Assembly (NCBI RefSeq): GCF_900167005.1
Contig: NZ_FUXW01000009.1
Coordinates: forward strand, 22,992-86,991
Source of the DNA: Butyricicoccus pullicaecorum DSM 23266
GTDB lineage: Bacteria; Bacillota; Clostridia; Oscillospirales; Butyricicoccaceae
Direction: 5' to 3'
Length of the DNA: 64,000 nucleotides
The notes under the pieces: model-generated
Told to the model about the DNA's origin: nothing
The model's input: only the letters and a program-made list of their open reading frames with translations
Databases searched by the model: none
Part shown: piece by piece, positions 48,359 to 56,980 of the stretch
How positions within the stretch are numbered: the stretch's first letter is position 1
How the letters are laid out: every line of letters begins with the position of its first letter
Program-made: the position numbers and the translations under genes

Positions 48359-49177
48359 TTAGAGCAGCTTTTCCAGCATAGCGGTTGCGCCCTGGAGCGA
48401 CTCGGGCAGCTTGGCATCCTCGATGCAGCCAGCGTCGACTGCCTCAGCCAGCTTGGGATCGATGGGCAGCTTTGCCAGTACCGGCACGCCGTACTGTGCA
48501 GCGACTTCCTCGACACGGCTCTTGCCAAAGACCTCGATGTGCCCCCCGCAGTCGGGGCACTCGATGTAGCTGTAGTTTTCGATGACACCCAGTACCGGAA
48601 TGTTCATCATCTGCGCCATCTTGACCGCCTTGCCCACGATCATGGAAACCAGATCCTGCGGCGAGGTCATGACGATGATGCCGTCGATGGGCAGCGACTG
48701 GAACACGGTCAGCGGTACATCGCCGGTTCCGGGAGGCATGTCGACGAACATAAAGTCTACGTCCTGCCAGATGACGTCGGACCAGAACTGCTTGACGGTC
48801 TCAGCGATGATGGGGCCGCGGTAGATGACCGGGTCATCGGCGTGGGGCAGCAGGAAGTTGATGGAGATCATGTCGATACCGGTCGACGAGGTCTTGGGGT
48901 AGATACCCTCCTCGCAGCCCTCGAGCTCACCCGAGAGGCCGAAGGCCTTGGGGATGGAAGGACCGGTGATGTCAGCGTCCAGAATGGCGCTGTGGTAACC
49001 GCGGCGGGTCATGGAGACCGCCAGCATGGACGTAACCAGCGACTTGCCGACGCCGCCCTTACCCGAAACAACGCCGATCACCTTGCGGACGGTGGACAGC
49101 TTGTTGGGGGCAACCTGCAGGCTTTTGGGCTCGCCGCAGTTCGAAGAACAGGATTCGCAGTTGTGCGAACAACCCAT
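48359..49177 (-). CDS. Mrp/NBP35-type ATP-binding iron-sulfur carrier protein
   Basis: 272 residues from 49177 (MGCSHNCESC); a TTG three codons upstream is less likely. N-terminal cysteine cluster CSHNCESCSSNCG, then Walker A VVSGKGGVGKSLVTSML, DADITGPSIPKAFGL, FMFVDMPPGTGDVPLTVFQSLPIDG (switch II), and ECPDCGGHIEVFG (the dimer-bridging CxxC). Scaffold and carrier for Fe-S clusters. The GNAT gene lies upstream on the same strand, NifX-like downstream. Confidence 0.92.
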   Translation of the reverse strand: MGCSHNCESCSSNCGEPKSLQVAPNKLSTVRKVIGVVSGKGGVGKSLVTSMLAVSMTRRGYHSAILDADITGPSIPKAFGLSGELEGCEEGIYPKTSSTGIDMISINFLLPHADDPVIYRGPIIAETVKQFWSDVIWQDVDFMFVDMPPGTGDVPLTVFQSLPIDGIIVMTSPQDLVSMIVGKAVKMAQMMNIPVLGVIENYSYIECPDCGGHIEVFGKSRVEEVAAQYGVPVLAKLPIDPKLAEAVDAGCIEDAKLPESLQGATAMLEKLL

Positions 49178-49269
49178 AGTAAACAACTCCTAACGGTTTT
49201 AATGATTGTAGATAGAACTATTATACTGCACCTTTTGTCGATTATCAATGCGAAAGTGCATAGAACGGC

Positions 49270-49773
49270 TCAGATCCCGAATTCCGGCACGTACTGCATG
49301 ACACCGGACAGGGCGGGCGCGTCCGGGCGCAGCCGGATGGCCATAAAATTTTCGTCCGGCACGTCAAAGGGTGCACGGATACCGAGCGCACGTGCGGGCT
49401 GGTATCCGAACCGCGGGTAATAGGTTTCGCTGCCCAGCACGACCGACCAGTCATAACCAAGCGCGGCGATCTGGCGATGGCCTTCGCGTACGAGTGCTGC
49501 GCCGATGCCCTGACGCTGGCAGTCGGGATGGACGGCCAGGGGGGCGAGTGCCGCGACCGGATGGGTGCCGACCGTGGCGGGAGAAAACAGGACATGTCCC
49601 ACGATCTCATTATCCTGCACGGCGACCAGAGACAGTGCGCAGTGACCGCCGGCGCGCAGGGCGTCGACCAGATCTTGTTCGGTACCGTCGCTGTGCGCTG
49701 CACTGGCAAACGCGAGGGTCACCAGCTGGTGAATGGCTGGCAAATCGGCAGGGGTTTCGGGACGGATCAACAT
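49270..49773 (-). CDS. GNAT N-acetyltransferase (YhbS-like)
   Basis: 167 residues with AGGAGG upstream of the ATG at 49773. Motifs: IRPETPADLPAIHQLVTLAFA, DALRAGGHCALSLVAVQDNEIVGHVLFSPATVG, LAPLAVHPDCQRQGIGAALVREGHRQIAALGYDWSVVLGSETYYPRFGYQPA. The Q-R-Q-G-I-G acetyl-CoA loop and the YYPRFGYQPA end are typical of YhbS-like acetyltransferases. Substrate unknown. Confidence 0.85.
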   Translation of the reverse strand: MLIRPETPADLPAIHQLVTLAFASAAHSDGTEQDLVDALRAGGHCALSLVAVQDNEIVGHVLFSPATVGTHPVAALAPLAVHPDCQRQGIGAALVREGHRQIAALGYDWSVVLGSETYYPRFGYQPARALGIRAPFDVPDENFMAIRLRPDAPALSGVMQYVPEFGI

Positions 49774-49815
49774 AAAAATATCCTCCTGTGCGTTGAGATA
49801 AGAAAACCGCCCGGA

Positions 49816-50202
49816 TTATTCGGGGCGGTTTTGGCGGCTGTTGCGCTCGGCGTGGTCGCGGATGCGCGCAAAGGTTTCCTCGCTGAGGATGTGTTCGATT
49901 TTGCAGGCATCCTGTTCGGCGATGTCGTGCGGGACACCGATTGTCGTCAGATATTCGGTCAGCAGGGTGTGACGCTCGTAGATCTTGTCGGCGATCTCAC
50001 GTCCCTGCTCGGTCAGCTCGATCAGACCGTGGGGTTTTACGATGATATAACCGTTTTCACGCAGACGCTTCATTGCGGTGGATACACTGGGTTTGGAGAA
50101 ACCCAGATCGGTTGCGATATCGATCGAACGCACCGAGCCGTTTCGGAGCGTCAGCCGCAGGATGGTTTCCAGATAGTCCTCGGCGGATTTTTGGATGCGC
50201 AA
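49816..50202 (-). CDS. DtxR/MntR-family metal-dependent regulator
   Basis: 128 residues from a TTG start at 50202 (MRIQKSAEDYLETILRL), 9 bases after GGAGGG. Winged HTH (SIDIATDLGFSKPSVSTAMKRLRENGYI, residues about 27-55) followed by the helical dimerisation and metal domain (GREIADKIYERHTLLTEYLTTIGVPHDIAEQDACKIEHILSEETF) with the Glu/His/Asp/Cys metal ligands. No C-terminal SH3-like domain, as in MntR. Divergent from the feo operon and probably its iron- or manganese-dependent repressor. Confidence 0.9.
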   Translation of the reverse strand: MRIQKSAEDYLETILRLTLRNGSVRSIDIATDLGFSKPSVSTAMKRLRENGYIIVKPHGLIELTEQGREIADKIYERHTLLTEYLTTIGVPHDIAEQDACKIEHILSEETFARIRDHAERNSRQNRPE

Positions 50203-50264
50203 GGTTTTGGCCCTCCATTCCGTAGCATCCCTTCCGGGAAAAGTCTTCTCATATATGGTAGCAT

Positions 50265-50270
50265 ATTATA
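50265..50270 (-). promoter_or_regulatory. Possible -10 element of the DtxR gene
   Basis: Minus strand TATAAT in an AT-rich stretch about 65 bases before the start; no convincing -35. Confidence 0.35.
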
Positions 50271-50301
50271 CGCAAATTTGCAATTTTTTCAGCCCGATCT
50301 A

Positions 50302-50330
50302 TTGACAGAATAAGTTAGCTATGGTAAACT
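50302..50330 (+). promoter_or_regulatory. Promoter of the feo operon
   Basis: Perfect TTGACA (50302-50307), 17-base spacer, TAAACT (50325-50330). The spacer contains AAGTTAGCTATGGTAAACT, a possible regulator site. Confidence 0.75.
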
Positions 50331-50363
50331 GTGCATTGCAAAGGTTAGAAAGGACTAACTTAC
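50311..50363. promoter_or_regulatory. Candidate DtxR-family operators at feoA
   Basis: GTTAG half-sites recur: TAAGTTAGCTATGG in the promoter spacer, and AAGGTTAG-AAAGGA-CTAACTTAC (GTTAG/CTAAC inverted) downstream at about 50340-50363. These resemble the TTAG-rich boxes of DtxR-type regulators though spacing differs from the classical 19-mer. Confidence 0.5.
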
Positions 50364-50391
50364 AATGGATACAGAAAAGGAGAACGCGCTT

Positions 50392-50604
50392 ATGCCGCTT
50401 ACATTCGCAAAGCCGGGACATACCGGTGTGATCCAGCGCATCCTGGGTAAGGATGAAGCACGCCGTCATCTGGAGTCGCTTGGGTTCGTGGTTGGTGCCG
50501 CGGTATCCGTGGTCGCAGAACGCGGCGGTAACCTGATCCTGCAGATCCGCGACAGCCGCGTCGCACTCGACCGTGCAACCGCGTCGCGCATCTTAATCAG
50601 TTAA
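50392..50604 (+). CDS. feoA: FeoA domain protein (first)
   Basis: 70 residues from 50392 (MPLTFAKPGH), 10 bases after AAGGAG; an in-frame ATG at 50365 with AAAGGA is a possible alternative adding nine residues. SH3-like FeoA fold: GHTGVIQRILGKDEARRHLESLGFVVGAAVSVVAERGGNLILQIRDSRVALDRATASRI. Cytosolic regulator of FeoB. First of two FeoA paralogues in the operon. Confidence 0.9.
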   Translation: MPLTFAKPGHTGVIQRILGKDEARRHLESLGFVVGAAVSVVAERGGNLILQIRDSRVALDRATASRILIS

Positions 50605-50655
50605 GTTTTTTACAAATTTCGCATACGATCACAAAGCTAAGGAGGGGAAAACACG

Positions 50656-50877
50656 ATGAAGAGCCTGGAACAGGTAAAGCCGGGTGAGACGGTATCGGTC
50701 GTCCGTCTGCATGGCGAGGGCCCGATCAAGCGCCGCATCATGGACATGGGTATCACCAAGGGTGTGACCGTCTTTGTCCGCAAGGTCGCGCCGCTCGGCG
50801 ATCCCATGGAAATCACCGTGCGCGGCTACGAGCTGTCTCTGCGCAAGGCAGACTGCGCCGCCATCGAAGTACAGTAA
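50656..50877 (+). CDS. feoA: FeoA domain protein (second)
   Basis: 73 residues, with AAGGAGGGG 8-9 bases upstream. VKPGETVSVVRLHGEGPIKRRIMDMGITKGVTVFVRKVAPLGDPMEITVRGYELSLRKADCAAIEV is a textbook FeoA, closer to consensus than the first copy. Two FeoA genes before feoB are common in Clostridia. Lies 51 bases after the first copy. Confidence 0.93.
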   Translation: MKSLEQVKPGETVSVVRLHGEGPIKRRIMDMGITKGVTVFVRKVAPLGDPMEITVRGYELSLRKADCAAIEVQ

Positions 50878-51020
50878 CATCGTTTTCCTCCATATTTCCC
50901 ATTCGGATGCAGTTCGCCCCCGTGCGGCTGCCTCTTTTTGCGGCGTGGGTTAGTGAAGGTAAACAATTAGAGAAAACAAACCAAAAGCGTTAACATGAAA
51001 CAATGAGGGAGGTTTCAGCT

Positions 51021-53150
51021 ATGGGGATGAAAATCGCGCTGGCGGGCAACCCGAACTGTGGCAAGACCACACTGTTCAATGCCCTGACCGGTGCAAGTCA
51101 GCACGTCGGCAACTGGCCCGGCGTCACCGTTGAAAAAAAGGAAGGCAAGCTGCGCGGTCACGGGGACGTGATCATTCAGGACTTGCCGGGCGTTTATTCG
51201 CTTTCGCCGTACACGCTTGAGGAGGTCGTGACCCGTGATTATCTGGTCACCGAGCAGCCCGACGCGATTTTGAACATCATCGACGCGTCCAACCTCGAGC
51301 GCAACCTGTACCTGACCACTCAGCTCATGGAACTGGGTCTGCCGGTCGTCATCGCGCTCAATATGATGGACGTGGTACGCCGTCAGGGCGGTTCCATCCA
51401 GTCGAGCGCGCTGTCGCAGGCACTGGGCGTGCCGGTCGTCGAGATCAGCGCACTCAAGGGCGAAAACTGCGTTGAGGCCGCGCTGGAAGCCGTGCGTGCG
51501 GCAAAGAGCCGTCAGGCGGCAAAGCCGGTCACCTTCGGCGAGGACATCGAGCACGCGCTGGAGCAGATCGGCACGCAGGTGAGCGGCCACTGTCAGCCGT
51601 CGCATAACCGCTGGTATGCCGTCAAGCTGTTCGAGCGCGACGCGCGCACCGAACTGCCGCTCGGCCAGATGGCAAAGGACACCATCGAGGCCTACATCAA
51701 GACCGTAGAGGACGCGCAGGACGACGATGCCGAGAGCATCATCACCAATGCTCGCTACGAGTGCGCAGCCAAGCTGGCGCACGCCGCTGGCCGCGAGGGC
51801 AAGGTGCATAAGCTGACCGGCAGCGACAAGATCGACCAGATCGTCACCAACCGCTGGCTCGGTTTCCCGATCTTCGTGGGCGTTATGTTCCTGGTTTACT
51901 ATCTGTCCATCTCCACGGTCGGCACCATGATGACCGACTGGGTCAACGATGTGCTGTTCGGTGAGATCATCCCGCCGGCTGTTGAGGGCTGGCTGGCTTC
52001 GGCTGCGACCCCGGAATGGCTCAACGGTCTGGTGCTCGACGGCATCGTTGCCGGTGTCGGATCGGTTCTGGGCTTCCTGCCGCAGATGATGGTGCTCTTC
52101 CTGTGCCTGGCCTTCCTGGAGGACTGCGGCTACATGGCGCGTATCGCCTTCCTGATGGACCGTATCTTCCGTCGCTTCGGCCTGTCCGGCAAGTCGTTCA
52201 TTCCCATGCTCATCGGCACGGGCTGCGGCGTACCCGGCATCATGGCTTCTCGTACCATCGAAAACCAGCGTGACCGCCGCATGACGGTCATCACGACGAC
52301 CTTTATCCCGTGCTCGGCTAAGCTGCCGGTCATCGCGCTCATCGCGGGCGCACTCTTCGGCGGCGCATGGTGGGTCGGCCCGTCGGCATACTTCGTCGGC
52401 GTCGCTGCCATCATCTGCTCGGGCATCATCCTCAAGAAGACCCGCCTGTTTGTCGGAGATCCCGCACCGTTTGTTATGGAGCTGCCCGCATACCACTGGC
52501 CCAGCCTCAAGGGCGTGCTGCGCCACATGTGGGAGCGTGCCGTTGCCTTCATCAAGAAGGCCGGAACGGTCATTTTCCTGGCGGTTACCCTCATCTGGTT
52601 CCTCCAGACCTTTAACTTCCGTCTGGAAATGGTTGAACAGAATGAGTCCATTCTGGCATCCATCGGCAACGTGCTCGCACCCATCTTCGCACCGCTCGGC
52701 TGGGGCGACTGGCGTGCAGCGGTCGCAGCCATCAGCGGCCTGATCGCAAAGGAGAACGTCGTCGGTACGCTGGGCGTGCTGTTCGGCTTCGCCGAGGTCG
52801 CCGAGGACGGCGTAGAAATCTGGGGCACCATGCAGCAGGTATTCACGCCGGTTGCAGCATACTCTTTCTTGGTCTTCAACCTCCTGTGCGCACCCTGCTT
52901 TGCTGCGATCGGCGCAGTCCGTCGTGAGCTGGGCGGTAAGTGGACGCTGATTGCCGTCGGCTATCAGTGCCTGCTCGCGTACATGGTCTCTCTGTGTATT
53001 TATCAGTTCGGCGCACTGCTGACCGGCGCGGCTTCGTTCGGTGTCGGCACGGTCGTCGCGATCATCATTCTGGTCGTCTTCCTGTACCTGCTGTTCCGTC
53101 CGCAGCCTAAGCCTGAATCCAAGCTGCGCCGCGCGGCCGTCAAGGCATAA
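51021..53150 (+). CDS. feoB: Ferrous iron transporter FeoB
   Basis: 709 residues from 51021 (MGMKIALAGN), 8 bases after GGGAGG. N-terminal G domain: GNPNCGKTTLFNALTG (G1), WPGVTVEKKEG, QDLPGVYSLSPYTLEE (G3), NMMDVV (G4). A helical GDI-like domain lies between residues 170-265. The membrane domain holds the Gate motifs GFLPQMMVLFLCLAFLEDCGYMARIAFLMDRIFRRFGLSGKSFIPMLIGTGCGVPGIMASRTIEN and TTFIPCSAKLPVIALIAGA. Imports Fe2+. Shared operon with two feoA genes and the Cys-rich partner. Confidence 0.97.
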   Translation: MGMKIALAGNPNCGKTTLFNALTGASQHVGNWPGVTVEKKEGKLRGHGDVIIQDLPGVYSLSPYTLEEVVTRDYLVTEQPDAILNIIDASNLERNLYLTTQLMELGLPVVIALNMMDVVRRQGGSIQSSALSQALGVPVVEISALKGENCVEAALEAVRAAKSRQAAKPVTFGEDIEHALEQIGTQVSGHCQPSHNRWYAVKLFERDARTELPLGQMAKDTIEAYIKTVEDAQDDDAESIITNARYECAAKLAHAAGREGKVHKLTGSDKIDQIVTNRWLGFPIFVGVMFLVYYLSISTVGTMMTDWVNDVLFGEIIPPAVEGWLASAATPEWLNGLVLDGIVAGVGSVLGFLPQMMVLFLCLAFLEDCGYMARIAFLMDRIFRRFGLSGKSFIPMLIGTGCGVPGIMASRTIENQRDRRMTVITTTFIPCSAKLPVIALIAGALFGGAWWVGPSAYFVGVAAIICSGIILKKTRLFVGDPAPFVMELPAYHWPSLKGVLRHMWERAVAFIKKAGTVIFLAVTLIWFLQTFNFRLEMVEQNESILASIGNVLAPIFAPLGWGDWRAAVAAISGLIAKENVVGTLGVLFGFAEVAEDGVEIWGTMQQVFTPVAAYSFLVFNLLCAPCFAAIGAVRRELGGKWTLIAVGYQCLLAYMVSLCIYQFGALLTGAASFGVGTVVAIIILVVFLYLLFRPQPKPESKLRRAAVKA

Positions 53151-53183
53151 GGGAAGCCCGACCGGGGAAAGGCGGTTTCTGTT

Positions 53184-53342
53184 ATGAATTTACCAACCAT
53201 TCTCATCGTTTTGGTGCTCGTCATCGCGGTCGTGCTGGCCGTGCGCAGCATCGTAAAGGATAAGAAAAAGGGCGGTTGTTCGGGCTGCTCGGGCGGCTGT
53301 TCCTGTTCCGGCCATTCCCATGGCGGCGGATGCTGCCACTAA
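53184..53342 (+). CDS. FeoB-associated Cys-rich membrane protein (52 residues)
   Basis: A 52-residue frame (MNLPTILIVLV... to GGCCH), 33 bases after feoB. One membrane segment (residues 4-20), a basic stretch KDKKKGG, and a C-terminal cluster CSGCSGGCSCSGHSHGGG then CCH, i.e. seven cysteines and three histidines in 20 residues. This is the pattern of the short FeoB-associated protein found after feoB in Firmicutes (distinct from enterobacterial FeoC). Likely binds ferrous iron at the pump. Confidence 0.85.
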   Translation: MNLPTILIVLVLVIAVVLAVRSIVKDKKKGGCSGCSGGCSCSGHSHGGGCCH

Positions 53343-53389
53343 CCCTTGACCCACTTTGATTCCCTTTTTATATTCTCATGACTCCGTTG

Positions 53390-53449
53390 GGGCCGGTACC
53401 GTATTGGTACCGGCCCTGACGCATTTCTCCGGGAGAATCCCGGAGAAAT
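53390..53449. terminator. Two strong hairpins after the feo operon
   Basis: GGGCCGGTACC / GGTACCGGCCC (53390-53400, 53406-53416) and ATTTCTCCGGG / CCCGGAGAAAT (53423-53449). Neither has a clear T tail, so termination is probable but less certain. Confidence 0.5.
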
Positions 53450-53458
53450 GATAAAAGG

Positions 53459-53487
53459 TTGTGAAATGCACAAAAAGTTGGTATAAT
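53459..53487 (+). promoter_or_regulatory. Promoter of prsA-like gene
   Basis: TTGTGA (53459-53464), 17-base spacer, TATAAT (53482-53487) with TGG before it. Confidence 0.72.
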
Positions 53488-53539
53488 AAAAGATAACTTG
53501 CATCCGAGAATCAACCGGAGAGAGAGGAGCTATACCAAG

Positions 53540-54562
53540 ATGAAGAGAACTTTTTGGAAACGTGCAGCAACCGGCGTGCTGGCAGCCGTGATGGCACTGA
53601 GCCTGACCGCATGCGGCGGTAAGGAGACCGTAGAGGCGGCAAGCGAGGAAGAGAAGAACGCGGTTGTACTGACCGTGGACGGCGTGGACTTCACCGCGGA
53701 GGAGTACGCGGTTTCGTTCTTATATAATCAGAACCGTCTGGACAGCATGCTGTCGATGTACGGCCAGCAGACCTCGGCGGACGTGACCGACGAGGCCGAC
53801 CGTCAGACGTACAGCGATAACATTGCCACCTTGGCAAAGCAGCAGCTGACTTACATGGCCGTGTGTGAAAAGCAGATGGAAGCACAGGGCCTGACCGTCG
53901 AGGACAGCGATATCGATGCACAGATGGCCGAGTTTGAGGAGCAGATGGGCGGTGCCGATCAGGTCGACGAGTACCTCAAGGGCGTAGGCCTGACCCGCGA
54001 GCAGTACAGCGATCTGGCACGGCTGAACGTCATGATCAGCAAGCTGCGCGCAGCATATCTGGAGGCCAACCCGAACGCTGCCCGCGAGCGCTTTGACCAG
54101 ACTTATATGCGCTGCAAGCACGTTCTGATTAAGACCGTCGACGACGATAACAACGAGCTGGAAAATCAGGACGAGCTCAAGGCCAAGGCTGAGGAAGTCG
54201 CTTCCCGTGCCAAGGCAGGCGAGGACTTTGACGCACTCATCAAGGAGTACAACGAAGACCCCGGCATGGAGAGCAGCCCGGACGGCTACGTCTTCACCGA
54301 GGGTGAGATGGTCGACGAGTTCTATCAGGGCACCAAGGCACTGGAAGTCGGCGGTATTTCCGACCCGATCAAGTCGAGCTATGGCTGGCACATCATCCAG
54401 CGCCTGCCGCTGCGTGATGAGGACTTCACCGCAAAGCAGGCAACCGTAGAGGAAGCACTGTTCTCCGAGCAGGCCGAGGCTTGGCAGCAGGCAGCCGAGG
54501 TCACGGAGGGCGATAAGCTGTCCGAGATCAATCTGGATACGGCCAAGAGCTACGTGCAGTAA
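53540..54562 (+). CDS. PrsA-like foldase lipoprotein (parvulin-type peptidyl-prolyl isomerase)
   Basis: 340 residues from 53540 (MKRTFWKRAA). Lipobox LTAC near residue 26. SurA/PrsA-type N-terminal helices (residues about 45-170, TLAKQQLTYMAVCEKQMEAQGLTVEDSDIDAQMAEFEEQ) precede a parvulin (PpiC) domain of about 90 residues: MRCKHVLIKTVDD, AKAGEDFDALIKEYNEDPGMESSPDGYVFTEGEMVDEFYQGTKALEVGGISDPIKSSYGWHIIQRL. It folds exported proteins at the outer membrane face. Followed 30 bases later by azlC. Confidence 0.9.
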   Translation: MKRTFWKRAATGVLAAVMALSLTACGGKETVEAASEEEKNAVVLTVDGVDFTAEEYAVSFLYNQNRLDSMLSMYGQQTSADVTDEADRQTYSDNIATLAKQQLTYMAVCEKQMEAQGLTVEDSDIDAQMAEFEEQMGGADQVDEYLKGVGLTREQYSDLARLNVMISKLRAAYLEANPNAARERFDQTYMRCKHVLIKTVDDDNNELENQDELKAKAEEVASRAKAGEDFDALIKEYNEDPGMESSPDGYVFTEGEMVDEFYQGTKALEVGGISDPIKSSYGWHIIQRLPLRDEDFTAKQATVEEALFSEQAEAWQQAAEVTEGDKLSEINLDTAKSYVQ

Positions 54563-54595
54563 CCCGCGTTCGGACACGCATAGGAGGGGGACAGC

Positions 54596-55291
54596 ATGAA
54601 GCGTAAGGCGTTCCGTGCGGCGCTGCCGTACACCATACCGATCTGTGTGGGCTTTCTGTTTTTGGGGATGTCCTACGGGTTTCTGATGAAGAGCCAGGGC
54701 TTTTCGGTGATTTATCCGATGCTCATGAGCCTGTTCATCTTTGCAGGTTCGATGGAGTTTGTCACCGTGAGCCTGCTCCTGTCAGCGTTTCAGCCCTTCC
54801 ACGCCTTTGTTTTGGCGCTCATGGTCAACGCGAGACACCTGTTTTACGGCATTTCCATGCTGGAAAAGTTCAAAAATACCGGATGGAAGAAATTTTATCT
54901 GATTTTCGGCATGTGCGACGAGTCGTTCACCATCAACTGCACGGTCGAGCCGCCTGAGGGCGTCGACCGGGGCTGGTTCATGTTCTTTGTCACCCTGCTC
55001 AACCATCTGTACTGGGTGGGCGGGGCGACCTTGGGCGCACTGCTGGGCTGTGTCGTCCAGTTTGACACGACCGGACTGGAATTTGTCATGACCGCGCTGT
55101 TTGTGGTCATGTTCATCGGCCAATGGGAGCAGAACCCCGACCACAGACCGGCACTGACCGGTCTGGGCTGTTCGCTCCTGTGCCTGCTGGTCTTCGGCGC
55201 ATCGTCCTTCATCCTGCCCGCTATGGCACTCATTATCCTGTGCTTTACCCTGACCCGTCCCAAGACCACGCGGAAGGAGGCAGCCGGATGA
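54596..55291 (+). CDS. azlC: AzlC-family branched-chain amino acid exporter subunit
   Basis: 231 residues, five to six membrane segments. AzlC pattern: [95 protein letters not shown]. With AzlD it exports branched-chain amino acids (known for B. subtilis and YgaZH of E. coli). RBS AGGAGGGG; stop overlaps azlD start. Confidence 0.93.
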   Translation: MKRKAFRAALPYTIPICVGFLFLGMSYGFLMKSQGFSVIYPMLMSLFIFAGSMEFVTVSLLLSAFQPFHAFVLALMVNARHLFYGISMLEKFKNTGWKKFYLIFGMCDESFTINCTVEPPEGVDRGWFMFFVTLLNHLYWVGGATLGALLGCVVQFDTTGLEFVMTALFVVMFIGQWEQNPDHRPALTGLGCSLLCLLVFGASSFILPAMALIILCFTLTRPKTTRKEAAG

Positions 55292-55614
55292 CGACGACAC
55301 AGAGTATTCTGACCGTTCTGGCCGTCGTGCTGGGCACGATGGCAACCCGTTTTCTGCCCTTTCTGATCTTTCCTGAGGGCAAAAAACCACCGGCATTCAT
55401 CAGCTATCTGGGCACCGTCCTGCCCTACGCCGTCATCGGCCTGCTGGTCGTGTACTGCTTGAAAGATGCCGTGTTCACTAATCTGCACGGCCTGCCTGAA
55501 CTGATCGCGATCGCGTTCATCGTGGCGCTGCATAAGTGGAAGCATAATACCTTGCTCAGTATCGCCGCGGGTACCGTGCTGTATATGGCACTCGTGCAGA
55601 CCGTGTTTGCCTGA
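55288..55614 (+). CDS. azlD: AzlD-family branched-chain amino acid exporter subunit
   Basis: 108 residues from 55288 ([10 protein letters not shown]), ATG overlapping the azlC stop. Three hydrophobic segments: [62 protein letters not shown]. This is the small partner of AzlC. The operon ends at repeat E8. Confidence 0.92.
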   Translation: MTTTQSILTVLAVVLGTMATRFLPFLIFPEGKKPPAFISYLGTVLPYAVIGLLVVYCLKDAVFTNLHGLPELIAIAFIVALHKWKHNTLLSIAAGTVLYMALVQTVFA

Positions 55615-55645
55615 AAATCCTACATAGCGAAAAGGGAAATCGGAG

Positions 55646-55987
55646 CTAATTGAAGCTTTCGCTCAAGCCTTTCTCGAAAGGCTTGCGGAGTCTTGAGGCA
55701 GAGCCTCAAGTCGCCCGTCGGCCCGTAGGTCACTATCCTTCTTCCCGCGCCGTGCGCGGATAAAATGAGTGCTAGAGAGCGAAATCCCCTTTTGATTCCC
55801 GGTGTTCGGCCCGGGAATCAATGAATTCTCGTTTCCCATCGCCATCCTCAGATGGCGAAACCCCTTTGCTTCCCAACATCCACCCCGGGAAGCAAATAAA
55901 ACGACCCCAAAACAAAAAACACCCGGCTCCCTATAAGAAGCCGGGCAAACAGACAGAGGGATGCAAATGCATCCCTCTATTTTTTTG
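55646..55987. repeat. Modular palindromic intergenic element, copy E8 (variant)
   Basis: Left arm GAAGCTTTCGC block, CTTGAGGCAGAGCCTCAAG (a swapped pair compared with CTCAGGGC), then a 60-base insert TCGGCCCGTAGGTCACTATC (55729-55784) that matches the inverted module in E3. Next come GATTCCCGG/CCGGGAATC, a second GCTTCCC hairpin, and a different core (CCCGGCT/AGCCGGG). The final stem GAGGGATGCA / TGCATCCCTC with T7 (55956-55987) acts as terminator toward the PHP gene. Confidence 0.78.
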
Positions 55988-55990
55988 CGC

Positions 55991-56698
55991 TTATCGATCG
56001 GAATTGCCATCCTGTGCCGGAATGATACGCTCAAAGGAACCCGAGCGCAGCAGCGTGGCGAAAGCAGTCGCATTCGGCGGTAGAATACGGCTCTGAATGC
56101 CGCTCAGACCAACGTCCTCCAGACGGTGACAGTCCGAACCGGCAGTCTGAATGAAGCCGGGACCCTGCGCATCGGCCAGCGCCTGCGCGAGATCGTTGTG
56201 GTTGTGGTGCATGTGACGGGGATTTGCATTGTATACCTCAATACCGTCGAGGAAGCAGGGCGCAAGCGGTACACAGGTCTTGCGGAAGGGGTGCGCCTGG
56301 ATGAAGACCGCACCGGACTTGCGTGCGATGTCGGAGAAGGCAACCGCGCCCATGGACATGATCTCGTGCGGATGGGCCAGCATGGCCGGGTCAAAGCCGT
56401 AGAACAGATAGTCGTTGTCGTTCTCGTAGAAGCGCAGCTCTGCGCCTAAGTAGACCGTCATATTGTACGCCGCCGCAGCCTCGGCCAGTCTCTGGTAGCC
56501 TTCAGTAAAGCGCGGCATGACATCGGCGGGATCTTTGGGGTCAATGCCCATGTAGACCCAGGTATCGGGGTTGTAGTGGTCGGTGACCGCGATGGCGTGG
56601 TATCCGGCCTCGTGGTACAGACGGGCGAGTTCCTCGGCGTCCAGCCAGCCGCATTTGCTGACCTGCCGGGTGTGCAGATGGGGTTCGATTTTGTACAT
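55991..56698 (-). CDS. PHP-domain phosphoesterase
   Basis: 235 residues from 56698 (MYKIEPHLHT), with AAAGGA 9 bases upstream. PHP metal motifs: EPHLHTRQVSKCGWLDAEELARLYHEAGYHAIAVTDHYN (HxH and TDH), YLGAELRF, IQAHPF, and AGSDCHRLEDVG near the end. This is a trinuclear metal phosphoesterase; in this short form the substrate may be a nucleotide or a sugar phosphate (histidinol phosphatase-like or YciV-like). Single gene. Confidence 0.85.
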   Translation of the reverse strand: MYKIEPHLHTRQVSKCGWLDAEELARLYHEAGYHAIAVTDHYNPDTWVYMGIDPKDPADVMPRFTEGYQRLAEAAAAYNMTVYLGAELRFYENDNDYLFYGFDPAMLAHPHEIMSMGAVAFSDIARKSGAVFIQAHPFRKTCVPLAPCFLDGIEVYNANPRHMHHNHNDLAQALADAQGPGFIQTAGSDCHRLEDVGLSGIQSRILPPNATAFATLLRSGSFERIIPAQDGNSDR

Positions 56699-56874
56699 AA
56701 CAAACGGTCCTTTCACAACGATATCGATACGCGCAGAAGTGTTCGTGAAACGGGAGAATAAATTCCCAGCCTATTTTAGCTGATTTTACAAAAAATAGCA
56801 AGTAAATCTGTTTGATACGCCATAATGTAGAAAATATTGAAAGAAGTTTGTGCAAAATGGAAGTGATTCAACCT

Positions 56875-56902
56875 TTGCGAAATGGTATAGTTATGGTACT
56901 AT
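56875..56902 (+). promoter_or_regulatory. Promoter of mgtC-like gene
   Basis: TTGCGA (56875-56880), 16-base spacer, TACTAT (56897-56902) with TGG before it. Confidence 0.55.
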
Positions 56903-56980
56903 ATGTAGTATAACACGGGCGATGAAAGCGATTGCATATTGGCTTTCGCGTCGATTTTTACAGAAAGGGAGTTGCCGTAT

